Positions 34,931-43,083 of a DNA stretch of 64,000 nucleotides are shown piece by piece. The stretch lies in the NCBI RefSeq assembly GCF_900177725.1, contig NZ_FXAT01000005.1, forward strand, positions 62,001 to 126,000, written 5' to 3'. The notes beneath the pieces are model-generated. The model worked only from the letters and a program-made list of their open reading frames with translations, searched no databases and was not told the DNA's origin. The position numbers and the translations under genes were made by a program. This DNA is from Paraburkholderia susongensis (GTDB lineage: Bacteria > Pseudomonadota > Gammaproteobacteria > Burkholderiales > Burkholderiaceae). The first letter of the stretch is position 1, and every line of letters starts with the position of its first letter.

Positions 34931-35680
34931 TCAGAGCACCTTCGCATCGGTCTTCAGCTTCGCGACCAGCGTCTCGACGTCCGGCACCTTCACACCCGCG
35001 CTACGCCTGGGCGGCTCGGCTACCTTCAGCGTCGTCAGACGCGGCGTGACGTCCACACCGAGGTCCTCGGGCTTGACCGTTTCCAGCGGCTTCTTCTTCG
35101 CCTTCATGATGTTCGGCAGCGTGACGTAGCGCGGCTCGTTCAGGCGCAGGTCCGCTGTGACCACTGCGGGGAGCTTGATCGACAGCGTTTGCGCGCCGCC
35201 GTCCACTTCACGCGCCACCGTGGCCTTGCCGTCCGCAACCGTGACCTTCGATGCGAACGTGGCCTGCGGCAGCCCGGCCAAAGCGGCGAGCATCTGGCCG
35301 GTCTGGTTCGAATCGTCGTCGATGGCCTGCTTGCCGAGAATCACGAGCGAAGGCTGCTCCTTGTCCACGAGCGCCTTGAGGATCTTCGCGACGCCCAGCG
35401 GCTCGACGCCATCACCCGCTTCGACCAGGATCGCGCGGTCCGCGCCGATCGCCAGCGCCGTGCGCAGCGTCTCCTGCGCCTGCGCGACACCCACCGACAC
35501 CGCGACCACTTCGGTCGCCACACCCGTTTCCTTCAGGCGCACCGCCTCTTCCACGGCGATTTCGTCGAACGGGTTCATCGACATCTTCACATTGGCGATA
35601 TCGACGCCCGATCCGTCCGACTTCACGCGGACCTTGACGTTGTAATCGACTACGCGCTTGACTGGCACAAGGATTTTCAT
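34931..35680 (-). CDS. etfB: electron transfer flavoprotein subunit beta
   Basis: This 249-residue ETF beta subunit starts MKILVPVKRVVDYNVKVRVK, the standard opening, and has the signature region around KAKKKPLETVKPEDLGVD, with AMP-binding segments such as ADRAILVE. The frame is open to 35770, but ATG 35680 gives the exact family N-terminus. It forms the heterodimer with EtfA. The gap of about 92 bases to the upstream aldehyde dehydrogenase contains a 12-base tandem repeat and a hairpin (35719-35758), so etfBA may also be expressed separately from the sugar genes. Confidence 0.96.
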   Translation of the reverse strand: MKILVPVKRVVDYNVKVRVKSDGSGVDIANVKMSMNPFDEIAVEEAVRLKETGVATEVVAVSVGVAQAQETLRTALAIGADRAILVEAGDGVEPLGVAKILKALVDKEQPSLVILGKQAIDDDSNQTGQMLAALAGLPQATFASKVTVADGKATVAREVDGGAQTLSIKLPAVVTADLRLNEPRYVTLPNIMKAKKKPLETVKPEDLGVDVTPRLTTLKVAEPPRRSAGVKVPDVETLVAKLKTDAKVL

Positions 35681-35718
35681 GTTTGTTCGACTACGAGTTT
35701 TCCAGATTGGTGGTCGCG

Positions 35719-35742
35719 GAATCGGGACCAGAATCGGGACCA
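35719..35742. repeat. two tandem copies of a 12-base unit
   Basis: GAATCGGGACCA occurs twice head to tail (35719-35730 and 35731-35742) in the gap between the aldehyde dehydrogenase gene and etfB; a degenerate third copy follows. Confidence 0.85.
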
Positions 35743-35758
35743 GATTCAACCGGGTCCC
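35736..35758 (-). other. intercistronic stem-loop before etfB
   Basis: GGGACC (35736-35741) pairs with GGTCCC (35753-35758) around an 11-base loop. It has no T run on the minus strand, so it is better read as an mRNA processing or stability element between the dehydrogenase gene and etfBA than as a terminator. Confidence 0.4.
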
Positions 35759-35772
35759 ATTCCACTGCAATG

Positions 35773-37209
35773 TCAGGCAGCGACATACGCTGTCTTGACG
35801 ACCGTATAGAATTCGCGCGCATAGCTACCCTGTTCGCGCGGACCATAGCTCGACCCCTTACGTCCGCCGAACGGCACGTGGTAGTCGACACCCGCAGTCG
35901 CGGTGTTGACCATCACCATCCCGGCCCGCACATGGCGCTTGAAGTGCGTCGCGTGGCGCAACGAGGTCGTACAGATCCCCGCCGACAGGCCGAACTCCGT
36001 ATCGTTCGCCAGCACCAGGGCTTCGTCGTAGTCTTTCGCCTTGACAACCGAGGCCACCGGCCCAAACACCTCCTCGCGATTGATACGCATTGAGTTGTCG
36101 GTCCCGGTAATCAGCGCCGGTGCCAGGAAATAGCCTTTGCCCGCGTTCTGGACCCGCCCGCCGCCGAACACCTCGCCGCCCTGTTCGCGCGCGATGCGGA
36201 TGTAATCCTCATCCTGCTGCAGTTGCTTCGCGTCGACGACCGGTCCGATGTGCGTGTCGGGTACAAGCGCATCGCCGACCTTCAACGTGGACATCCGCGC
36301 TTTCATCGCTTCGACGAAGCGGTCATGAATTCCCTCGGTGACGATCAGCCGGCTCGACGCGGTACAGCGTTGCCCAGTAGAGAAAAATGAACCGTTGATG
36401 CAGGCTTCGACGGCGACATCGAGGTCGGCATCGTCGAGCACGACCATCGGATTCTTGCCGCCCATCTCGAGCTGGATCTTCTTCCCCGACTCGACACACC
36501 GCGCGGCGATCGCACGGCCAGTCGCCACGGATCCGGTGAAGCTGATCGCGTCGACGAGCGGCGAACTCACCAGCGCCTCGCCGACCACCGCGCCGCGGCC
36601 CATCACCAGATTGACCACGCCACGCGGCGCGCCCGCTTCCGCGATGATCTTGACGAGTTCCCATGCGCTGGCAGGCACCAGGTCGGCCGGCTTGAGGACG
36701 ACGCAATTCCCGTATGCCAGTGCCGGCGCGATTTTCCAGGCCGGGATCGCAACAGGAAAATTCCACGGCGTGATGAGACCGATCACACCGAGCGGCTCGC
36801 GCGTCACCTCGACCGTCATCCCCGGCCGTACCGACGGCACGATCTCTCCGCCGATCCGCAATGCCTCGCCGGCAAAGAACTTGAAGATCTGTCCCGCGCG
36901 GCCGACTTCACCGATGCCCTCCGCAACAGTCTTACCCTCCTCGCGGGCCAGCAGACGCCCGAGATCCTCCTTGCGGGCCAGCAACGCGCTGCCAGCGCGA
37001 TCGAGCACGTCGAAACGCTGCTGCGGCGTCGAAACCGACCAGGACGGGAAAGCATCGGCGGCGGCGCGAATCGCCCGCTCCACCTGCTCGGCATCGGCAC
37101 GCGCGAACTCGCCGACCACGTCATCCAGATTGGACGGGTTGATATTGACCGAAACATCCGGGCCGTCGACCCATTCACCGTCGATGAAATTTGCAAATGT
37201 GTTTGACAT
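35773..37209 (-). CDS. aldehyde dehydrogenase, alpha-ketoglutarate semialdehyde dehydrogenase type
   Basis: This 478-residue ALDH has catalytic Cys in STGQRCTASSRL, Glu in LEMGGKNPMV and TPWNFPVAIP in the cofactor site. The layout (TAGVDYHVPFGGRKGSSYGPREQG near the C-terminus, here given in part) is that of KGSADH enzymes, which convert 2,5-dioxopentanoate to 2-oxoglutarate in oxidative pentose and hexarate pathways. The frame is open to 37509, but ATG 37209 is the family start. The gene upstream encodes a XylX-type 2-keto-3-deoxypentonate dehydratase whose product is precisely 2,5-dioxopentanoate, so the pair forms the end of a Weimberg-type route. Confidence 0.87.
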   Translation of the reverse strand: MSNTFANFIDGEWVDGPDVSVNINPSNLDDVVGEFARADAEQVERAIRAAADAFPSWSVSTPQQRFDVLDRAGSALLARKEDLGRLLAREEGKTVAEGIGEVGRAGQIFKFFAGEALRIGGEIVPSVRPGMTVEVTREPLGVIGLITPWNFPVAIPAWKIAPALAYGNCVVLKPADLVPASAWELVKIIAEAGAPRGVVNLVMGRGAVVGEALVSSPLVDAISFTGSVATGRAIAARCVESGKKIQLEMGGKNPMVVLDDADLDVAVEACINGSFFSTGQRCTASSRLIVTEGIHDRFVEAMKARMSTLKVGDALVPDTHIGPVVDAKQLQQDEDYIRIAREQGGEVFGGGRVQNAGKGYFLAPALITGTDNSMRINREEVFGPVASVVKAKDYDEALVLANDTEFGLSAGICTTSLRHATHFKRHVRAGMVMVNTATAGVDYHVPFGGRKGSSYGPREQGSYAREFYTVVKTAYVAA

Positions 37210-37261
37210 GGCAATAAAACCAGATTGATCGCAACGAGAGAAGGCGTACAGGTTCTCAGCG

Positions 37262-38437
37262 TCAGCTGCCGAGCAAACCGCGCGCCGCGAGATTTCGATA
37301 CAGTGCGCGCACGCCAAAGGTCCAGGGCATGATTTCCGTCGACAGGTGGACCGTGTTGACGAGGCTCCCCAATGACGGTGTCGAAATCGAGACGATGTCG
37401 CCAAGGTGATGCGTGAATCCGCCGCCGGCCGCATCCCGGTCCTTGATCGGCGAAAACATCGTGCCGAGGAACAGCATGAAGCCGTCCGGATACTGGTGAT
37501 GCGCGCCACACGTCTGGCCGACGAGATCGAGCGGGTCGCGGCTGATCTCGGTCATGTGACTCACGCCCTCGAGCACGAAGCCATCGGTGCCGTCGATGCG
37601 CATCGACACGCTCGCCTCGCGCACGGTGCCGATAGAAAACCCATCGTCGAACATCCGGATAAACGGTCCAATCGCGCATGAACCGTTGTTGTCCTTCGCC
37701 TTGCCGAGCAGCAGCGCAGAGCGGCCTTCGATGTCGCGCAGGTTGACGTCGTTGCCCAGCGTGGCGCCCACGACGCGCCCGAAACCGTTGACGGCCAGCA
37801 CGATCTCCGGCTCCGGGTTGTTCCAGGCCGACGCGGGAGACAGGCCGACGTCGGCGCCCAGCCCGACCGCGGACATCGGCTGGGATTTGGAAAACACCTC
37901 GGCATCGGGCCCGATGCCGACCTCCATGTATTGCGACCAGGCGCCCCTGCGCTGCAATTCCGCCTTGAGCTTCATCGCGCTATCGGAGCCGGGCTTGATC
38001 TTCGCGAGATCGGTGCCGATCAATTCGACGATCATGCTGCGGACTTCGGCTGCCTTTGCCGGGTCGCCGCCCGCCTGTTCCTCGATCACGCGCTCGAGCA
38101 GGCTGACCGCGAACGTCACGCCGCACGCCTTGAGCGCCTGGACATCGCATGGCGCCAGCAACCGGAGGCGCCTGTCGGCCGCCGGAGCCAGGCTTGCCTC
38201 GATCAGGGCGCCGACCGGGCCGAGCGGCTCGCCGGACACCGTACGCGCGAAATCGGCGGCATCGCTGCGGTCGAACAGATCGGCCGTCGTCGCGACGGCG
38301 TGAGTGATGTCGAAGACCTCGCCATGGCGGACGACGACGACGGACGGACCGTCGATCGGCGCCGGACGCCATACTCGTCCGATCAGCAGCGCACGGTCGA
38401 GATCTTCAGGAAGAAAATGAGTAAAAGTCAGAGACAT
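37262..38437 (-). CDS. xylX: fumarylacetoacetate-hydrolase-fold 2-keto-3-deoxypentonate dehydratase (XylX type)
   Basis: This 391-residue FAH-superfamily protein matches, from memory, Caulobacter XylX in length and in many segments: FLPEDLDRALLIGR, CGVTFAVSLLERVIEE, WNNPEPEIVL, GNDVNLRDIEGRSALLLGKA and HQYPDGFMLFLGTMF. The metal site uses E-x-E and the Asp of NDVNLRD. XylX dehydrates 2-keto-3-deoxy-D-xylonate to 2,5-dioxopentanoate in the Weimberg pathway; AraD1-type relatives act on the arabinonate epimer, so the stereochemistry is open. It lies just upstream of the KGSADH gene and downstream of a GlcD-like flavoprotein gene. Confidence 0.85.
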   Translation of the reverse strand: MSLTFTHFLPEDLDRALLIGRVWRPAPIDGPSVVVVRHGEVFDITHAVATTADLFDRSDAADFARTVSGEPLGPVGALIEASLAPAADRRLRLLAPCDVQALKACGVTFAVSLLERVIEEQAGGDPAKAAEVRSMIVELIGTDLAKIKPGSDSAMKLKAELQRRGAWSQYMEVGIGPDAEVFSKSQPMSAVGLGADVGLSPASAWNNPEPEIVLAVNGFGRVVGATLGNDVNLRDIEGRSALLLGKAKDNNGSCAIGPFIRMFDDGFSIGTVREASVSMRIDGTDGFVLEGVSHMTEISRDPLDLVGQTCGAHHQYPDGFMLFLGTMFSPIKDRDAAGGGFTHHLGDIVSISTPSLGSLVNTVHLSTEIMPWTFGVRALYRNLAARGLLGS

Positions 38438-38448
38438 GGTGCACCTGG

Positions 38449-39837
38449 TTAAAAGATCTTCCCGGGATTGAGGATCCCGCGCGGATCGAGCGCAGCCTTG
38501 ATCTGATGCATGGCTGCAATTTCGATACGGGTGCGTGTGTGGCCGAGGAACGCCTTCTTCTTTACGCCGATGCCATGCTCGGCGGACACCGAACCGTGAA
38601 ATTCCTGCGTCACTTCATAGACCACGCGGTCAATCTCGTCGTGCAACCGGCCTTCCGTTCCAGGAATGTCGACGACGATATGCAGGTTGCCGTCGCCCAG
38701 GTGCCCATAGATCATGACGAGCGCATCGGGCCATTTCTCCAGCAGCCCTCGTTCGCAGCGCGCGGCCACTTCCCCGACGTCGCTGATCGAAAAACTAACG
38801 TCGAAGGCGCTGTGATGCGGGATGAACTTCTGGTATTCGCCGGGCGCGTCGCGAATCGTCCAGAACGCGATCGCATCGGCTTCCGACTGGGCGAGCGCCG
38901 CGTCGACAACCACGCCTTCTTCGAGCATGCGGCCGAGGAACGCCTCGAACATCGCGGCATGCGGCCCGGCATCGCTGCCGACGCTCTCGAGCAGCACGTA
39001 GTAGGGATAGCGGCCGCCCACCGGCGCACGCAACTCCGGCAGATTCGCGAGCACGGCGTCGTAGTAGCCCGCCCACATCACTTCGAACGCGGACACACCG
39101 GCCGGCAACTCGGCCTGCGCGCAGGTCAGCAGCGTCGTCACTGCGTCGTAATCGGGCAGCGCGCACCACGCCGTCGCCACCGCCGTCGGCCGCGGACGCA
39201 GCCGCAGCACCGCACGCGTGATCACGCCGAGCGTGCCCTCACTGCCGATCAGCAGATGACGCAGATCGTAGCCGCTGTTGTTCTTGATCATCTTGTGCAT
39301 GCCGCTCGCCACCTCGCCGTTCGCGAACACGGCCTCGAGACCCAGCACCTGGTCGCGCATCATCCCGTACTTGATCACGCGATTGCCGCCCGCATTGGTG
39401 GCGAGATTGCCGCCAATCGTGCAACTGCCGCGCGCGCCGAGATCGAGCGGGAAATAGAACCCTGCGTCGAGCGCGGCTTCCTGGACCGCCTGCAGCGGTA
39501 CGCCTGCCTCGACCGTCATCGTGGCCGACGTGCGGTCGATCTCGACGATCCGGTTCATCCGTTCGAGGCTCAACGCCACTTCGCCGCCCAGCGCGTTCGC
39601 GCCGCCCACGAGCCCGGTCAGGCCGCCCTGCGTGACGACGGGCTGGGCATGCGCATGACAGATGCGCAGTGCAGTCGCGACGTCCTCCGTGGTCCGTGGC
39701 CGGATCAGCGCGACGGGTGTCTCGCCCGGCACGCCGCTCCAGTCGTGCAGTTGGCGCGTACCGAATTCGGACGGCAATTGCACGATCCCCGTACCGAGTT
39801 CAGCAAGCAGCTGGTCGATTACTGTCGATTCCGACAT
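38449..39837 (-). CDS. FAD-binding D-2-hydroxyacid dehydrogenase (GlcD/D2HGDH family)
   Basis: This 462-residue flavoprotein is of the VAO/PCMH family, GlcD/D-2-hydroxyglutarate dehydrogenase branch. The FAD segments are VVTQGGLTGLVGGA and GARGSCTIGGNLATNAGG; the C-terminal HGDGNLH-like motif is GHLGDGNLHIVVD, with metal-binding His, and SAEHGIGVKKKAFLG closes the site. These enzymes oxidise D-2-hydroxyacids to 2-oxoacids and can pass electrons to ETF. I choose ATG 39837 over the longer frame. The substrate here may be a D-2-hydroxyacid or aldonate formed in the pathway; etfBA in the same run is suggestive. Confidence 0.87.
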   Translation of the reverse strand: MSESTVIDQLLAELGTGIVQLPSEFGTRQLHDWSGVPGETPVALIRPRTTEDVATALRICHAHAQPVVTQGGLTGLVGGANALGGEVALSLERMNRIVEIDRTSATMTVEAGVPLQAVQEAALDAGFYFPLDLGARGSCTIGGNLATNAGGNRVIKYGMMRDQVLGLEAVFANGEVASGMHKMIKNNSGYDLRHLLIGSEGTLGVITRAVLRLRPRPTAVATAWCALPDYDAVTTLLTCAQAELPAGVSAFEVMWAGYYDAVLANLPELRAPVGGRYPYYVLLESVGSDAGPHAAMFEAFLGRMLEEGVVVDAALAQSEADAIAFWTIRDAPGEYQKFIPHHSAFDVSFSISDVGEVAARCERGLLEKWPDALVMIYGHLGDGNLHIVVDIPGTEGRLHDEIDRVVYEVTQEFHGSVSAEHGIGVKKKAFLGHTRTRIEIAAMHQIKAALDPRGILNPGKIF

Positions 39838-39889
39838 GTCAGTTTTCCGTTTCAGATGTCCGCGTGCGATGACGCGCAATCAAGACCGC

Positions 39890-40681
39890 TCACCAGATCG
39901 TGTAGCCGCCGTCTATCACCAGATCCGAGCCCGTCATGAACGCGCTCGCTTCGGAGGCGAGATAGATCACGCCCGGCGCGATCTCGTCAGGCGTCGCAAG
40001 CCGCCCCATCGGGGTCCCCTCCAGCCACGCATCGCGCCATGCTTCGTTGGCGAGACCTGCCTCCGTCAGCTCGGTCGCCACGTAGCCCGGCGAGATCGAA
40101 TTGACGCGTACCCGATTCGGCGCCCATTCCGCAGCAAGCGATCGGGTCAAATGGATCACGCCGGCTTTCGACGCGTTGTACGACGCCTGCGGCTGCGGCC
40201 GGTTGGCGATCGAGCCGCTCATGCTCGCGATATTGACGATGCTGCCGCCTTGCTTCGACATCAATTGCCCGGCTCTGCGGCAGCAATAGAACACGCCGTC
40301 CAGGTTGACCGCCATGACTGCCCGCCACGACGCGGTATCGGTCTCGGTGGCGGCCGTATTGCGGACGATGCCCGCATTGTTGACCAGCACGTCGAGGCGG
40401 CCGTGCCGGTCCACGATCGTGTCGAAGGCGCGCTCGATCGAATGCTCGTCCGTCACGTCCAGCTGAACAGCGTCCGCGCCGATTTCCGCCGCGCATCGCT
40501 TCGCGCCGTCGATATCGATGTCAGCAAGCACGACGGTGCCGCCAGCATCCCTAAGACCGGCGGCAATCGCACGCCCGATGCCGCGCGCCCCACCCGTCAC
40601 GACGCAGACCTTGCCGTCGAGGCGGAACCGGTCCATGGTCGAGCCCGCTTTCCCGGAGCTGGAGTTGGAGGAGGTCGCCAT
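39890..40681 (-). CDS. SDR family dehydrogenase (sugar or polyol type)
   Basis: This 263-residue SDR has TGGARGIG near residue 24, NNAGIV, the catalytic Ser in IASMSGS and YNASKAG (Tyr and Lys), ending DLVIDGGYTIW. The family placement is classical SDR; relatives oxidise polyols, sugars or their acids. ATG 40681 follows the rpiA stop by one base, suggesting translational coupling; ATG 40636 (MDRFRLDGK) is an alternative start closer to the family N-terminus. In this run it may convert a pentitol to a pentulose for the xylulokinase, or a sugar to its lactone; I cannot tell which. Confidence 0.83.
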   Translation of the reverse strand: MATSSNSSSGKAGSTMDRFRLDGKVCVVTGGARGIGRAIAAGLRDAGGTVVLADIDIDGAKRCAAEIGADAVQLDVTDEHSIERAFDTIVDRHGRLDVLVNNAGIVRNTAATETDTASWRAVMAVNLDGVFYCCRRAGQLMSKQGGSIVNIASMSGSIANRPQPQASYNASKAGVIHLTRSLAAEWAPNRVRVNSISPGYVATELTEAGLANEAWRDAWLEGTPMGRLATPDEIAPGVIYLASEASAFMTGSDLVIDGGYTIW

Positions 40682-40682
40682 G

Positions 40683-41432
40683 TCAGAACACCACGATGTC
40701 CGAGGATCCGTCGGCATGACCGACGATCATTTCGTCAGCAATGCCAACGAACAGGCCATTCTCCACAACGCCGGGAATCGCGTTGAAACGCGGCGCGAGC
40801 GTGTGGGTGTCGCGGATCGACTCGAGATGACAATCGAAGATCCAGTTGCCGCTGTCGGTCAAAAGACGCTCACCGTTTTTCATCCGCGTCGTGATCTTGA
40901 GGTCCCGGTCATAACCGGCGTCGGCCAGCAACTCGCGCAGCAGCCGTTGCGTGCTTTGCCAGCCGAACGGGATGACTTCGATCGGCAGCGGAAAACGTCC
41001 CAGACGCTCGAATACCTTCTTGTCGTCCACCACCGCCACCATTTTCCTCGAAGCGGCTGCGACGATCTTTTCCCACAGCAGGCAGGCTCCGCCGCCCTTG
41101 ATCATGCTTCCCTGATGATCGATCTCGTCGGCGCCGTCGATCGTCACGTCGAGCTGGTCCATCGCGCCGAGATCGGTCAGCGGCACGCCCAGTTCGAGCG
41201 CCAGTTCGCGCGTCGCGTTGGACGTCGGCACGCCCTCGACCTGGAAGCCCTGCGCGACGCGTTGCGCAAGCGCACGAACGAACCAGTGCGACGTCGTGCC
41301 CGATCCCAATCCGACTTTCATCCCGGGCTTCAGATAGTGATCCACGGCCTTGATGCCCGATGCCAGTTTCGCCTTGTCCTGTTCGGACTGGGGCGTCATG
41401 CGCGCATAGCCGGGTTCGATATGAGTCGCCAT
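40683..41432 (-). CDS. rpiA: ribose-5-phosphate isomerase A
   Basis: This 249-residue RpiA interconverts ribulose 5-phosphate and ribose 5-phosphate. It has the phosphate-site GLGSGTTSHWFV, the DGADEI motif and the catalytic-Lys/Glu region MIKGGGACLLWEKIVA. An N-terminal extension of about 20 residues precedes the normal start. It lies between rpiR and the SDR gene in the same direction, with a one-base gap to the latter. Housekeeping rpiA is usually elsewhere, so this copy is likely a pathway-specific isoform feeding the pentose phosphate pool; a second genomic copy would confirm it. Confidence 0.95.
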   Translation of the reverse strand: MATHIEPGYARMTPQSEQDKAKLASGIKAVDHYLKPGMKVGLGSGTTSHWFVRALAQRVAQGFQVEGVPTSNATRELALELGVPLTDLGAMDQLDVTIDGADEIDHQGSMIKGGGACLLWEKIVAAASRKMVAVVDDKKVFERLGRFPLPIEVIPFGWQSTQRLLRELLADAGYDRDLKITTRMKNGERLLTDSGNWIFDCHLESIRDTHTLAPRFNAIPGVVENGLFVGIADEMIVGHADGSSDIVVF

Positions 41433-41472
41433 TTACTTCTCCATAAAGTGAAGGTATTCAAACCGCAATTGC

Positions 41473-42318
41473 TCAATCCACAAACTTGTTGGTGATCCAT
41501 GAATCGAGTGCCGTCAGGTTGTCCGGCAGTTCGTGACCCTGTCGGCTGCCCAGCATCGTCACCAGCATGTTGACGACCAGCAGGTGGTTGATACGTGCCG
41601 TCAAAGGGGTATACAGCTCGGTGTTTTCGTAGGCCGGCACACCGATGGTCAGATCACACGTCTGGGTGAGCCGTGACCCCGGCGCCGTGATCGCGATCGT
41701 GTACGCCCCCTTCGACCGTGCCATCGAGGCGGCCGTCACGAGCGACTTCGTCGCGCCGGAATGGGAAAAAAACACAGCCACTTCGTCGCTGCGCAATGTG
41801 GGCGCGATCAACAGCTGCTTCTGCGAATCCATGACCGTGCGGCAATGCAGGCCCAGCCGGAACAGCTTGTGTTCGGCGTCGAAAGCAATCGTCTCCGAGA
41901 TGCCGAGGCCGAACAGGAACACGCTGCGCGCTTCCATCAGCTTGTCCACGGCCTTGTCGATCGCCGTCGCATCGACGTCGGAAGCGAAGCGCTGGATCGC
42001 ATGCAGCGAGTTGGTGACGATCTTCGCGCACAAACTCTGCGGACCATCCGACTGCGTGATGGGCTCGTAATCAAACGGTGCCTGGGGAATAAGCCCCTGG
42101 GCGAGCCGGACCTTGAAGTCCTGGTAGTCTTCGCAACTGAAACGCCGGAAAAATCGCACGACTGTCGGGTCGCTGGTTTCCGCCGCGCGCGACAGCTCGG
42201 CCATGCTCATCTTGATGACGGCTTCCGGGTCATCCAGCACGATCTCCGCAATCCGTTGGGCCGGGCCAGCGAGTTGCGAGCGTTCCGCCGCGATGCTGCG
42301 GAGCAGGTCATTTTTCAT
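41473..42318 (-). CDS. MurR/RpiR family transcriptional regulator
   Basis: This 281-residue regulator has an N-terminal HTH_6 domain (about 1-77, with MSMAELSRAAETSDPTVVRFF, here shown in part) and a C-terminal SIS phosphosugar-binding domain (about 125-260, with SVFLFGLGISETIAFDAEHK and FFSHSGATKSLV). RpiR proteins sense phosphosugars and commonly repress sugar operons. Its ATG overlaps the stop of the upstream HAD gene (ATGA), so it is co-translated within the operon it probably controls. The GTAGTA-type palindromes before the first gene of the operon (49918-49950) are its likely sites. Confidence 0.9.
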   Translation of the reverse strand: MKNDLLRSIAAERSQLAGPAQRIAEIVLDDPEAVIKMSMAELSRAAETSDPTVVRFFRRFSCEDYQDFKVRLAQGLIPQAPFDYEPITQSDGPQSLCAKIVTNSLHAIQRFASDVDATAIDKAVDKLMEARSVFLFGLGISETIAFDAEHKLFRLGLHCRTVMDSQKQLLIAPTLRSDEVAVFFSHSGATKSLVTAASMARSKGAYTIAITAPGSRLTQTCDLTIGVPAYENTELYTPLTARINHLLVVNMLVTMLGSRQGHELPDNLTALDSWITNKFVD

Positions 42319-43043
42319 CTTCTTTCCCGGTTGTGGTCGACAACCGCGTTTTCGCACAGAAAACGCAATTCGCCAAACGATCCGAGCCGCGAGGAGGGGG
42401 AAACGGGCACCTTGCTGCCCCCGCCCCAGTTCACGATCAGGCAACGGACCTCGGCACGGCGGCCGCATTCCGCGTCAATCGGCGTGTCGCCCACGAAGAC
42501 GGCCTCGCCCGGATCGACGTTCATTCGGCGCAGCGTCTCGAGCAGATGCTGCGGCGCGGGTTTGCGCTCTTCCAACGCGTCGCCGCCGACGATCGCGTCG
42601 AAGTAATCGCGCAAACCGAAATGCCTGAGAACGGCTTCCGCGATAAGTTGGGCCTTGTTCGTACAGATGCCGAGCCGCAGGCCCGCGGCATGCAGCGACG
42701 GAATTACTTCGGCCGCGTCGGCGAAGAGCGTCGAGTGCCGCACCGGAGTGGCGCGATACGCCGCCAGATAAGCTTCCACGTCAGCCGCGACCCGTGCGGG
42801 CGTCGCCGCGACGCCGAGCGCTTCGTAGAGGTTGGCGACGAGGCCGAACGAGCCCTCGCCGATAAACTGCTCGACGAACTCGACCGACTGCGGCCCGATA
42901 CCATGCGTGGCGAGCACCTGGTTCAACGATTCCGCGATATCCGGCGCGCTATCGACGAGCGTTCCGTCGAGATCGAACACCACGCCGGTAACCGGTTGGC
43001 AAGGACGGGCAAGTGCGTCTGAAGAGTTCATAAGCTTGTTCAT
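42315..43043 (-). CDS. HAD-superfamily phosphatase (phosphoglycolate phosphatase-like)
   Basis: This 242-residue HAD hydrolase is of the Gph type: motif I VVFDLDGTLVDSAPDIAESL, motif II GICTNK, motif III Lys in EERKPAP and motif IV VFVGDTPIDAE. The C-terminal part after GGGSKVPVS is slightly unusual. It removes phosphate from a small phosphoester such as 2-phosphoglycolate or a phosphosugar. No good ribosome site precedes ATG 43043; ATG 43031 is an alternative. It overlaps the rpiR start by four bases and follows xylB, which suggests phosphosugar detoxification or an actual pathway step. Confidence 0.85.
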   Translation of the reverse strand: MNKLMNSSDALARPCQPVTGVVFDLDGTLVDSAPDIAESLNQVLATHGIGPQSVEFVEQFIGEGSFGLVANLYEALGVAATPARVAADVEAYLAAYRATPVRHSTLFADAAEVIPSLHAAGLRLGICTNKAQLIAEAVLRHFGLRDYFDAIVGGDALEERKPAPQHLLETLRRMNVDPGEAVFVGDTPIDAECGRRAEVRCLIVNWGGGSKVPVSPSSRLGSFGELRFLCENAVVDHNRERR

Positions 43044-43083
43044 GTCAAATTCAAATGGAACAGGACGCGATGCTGTCGCATCG

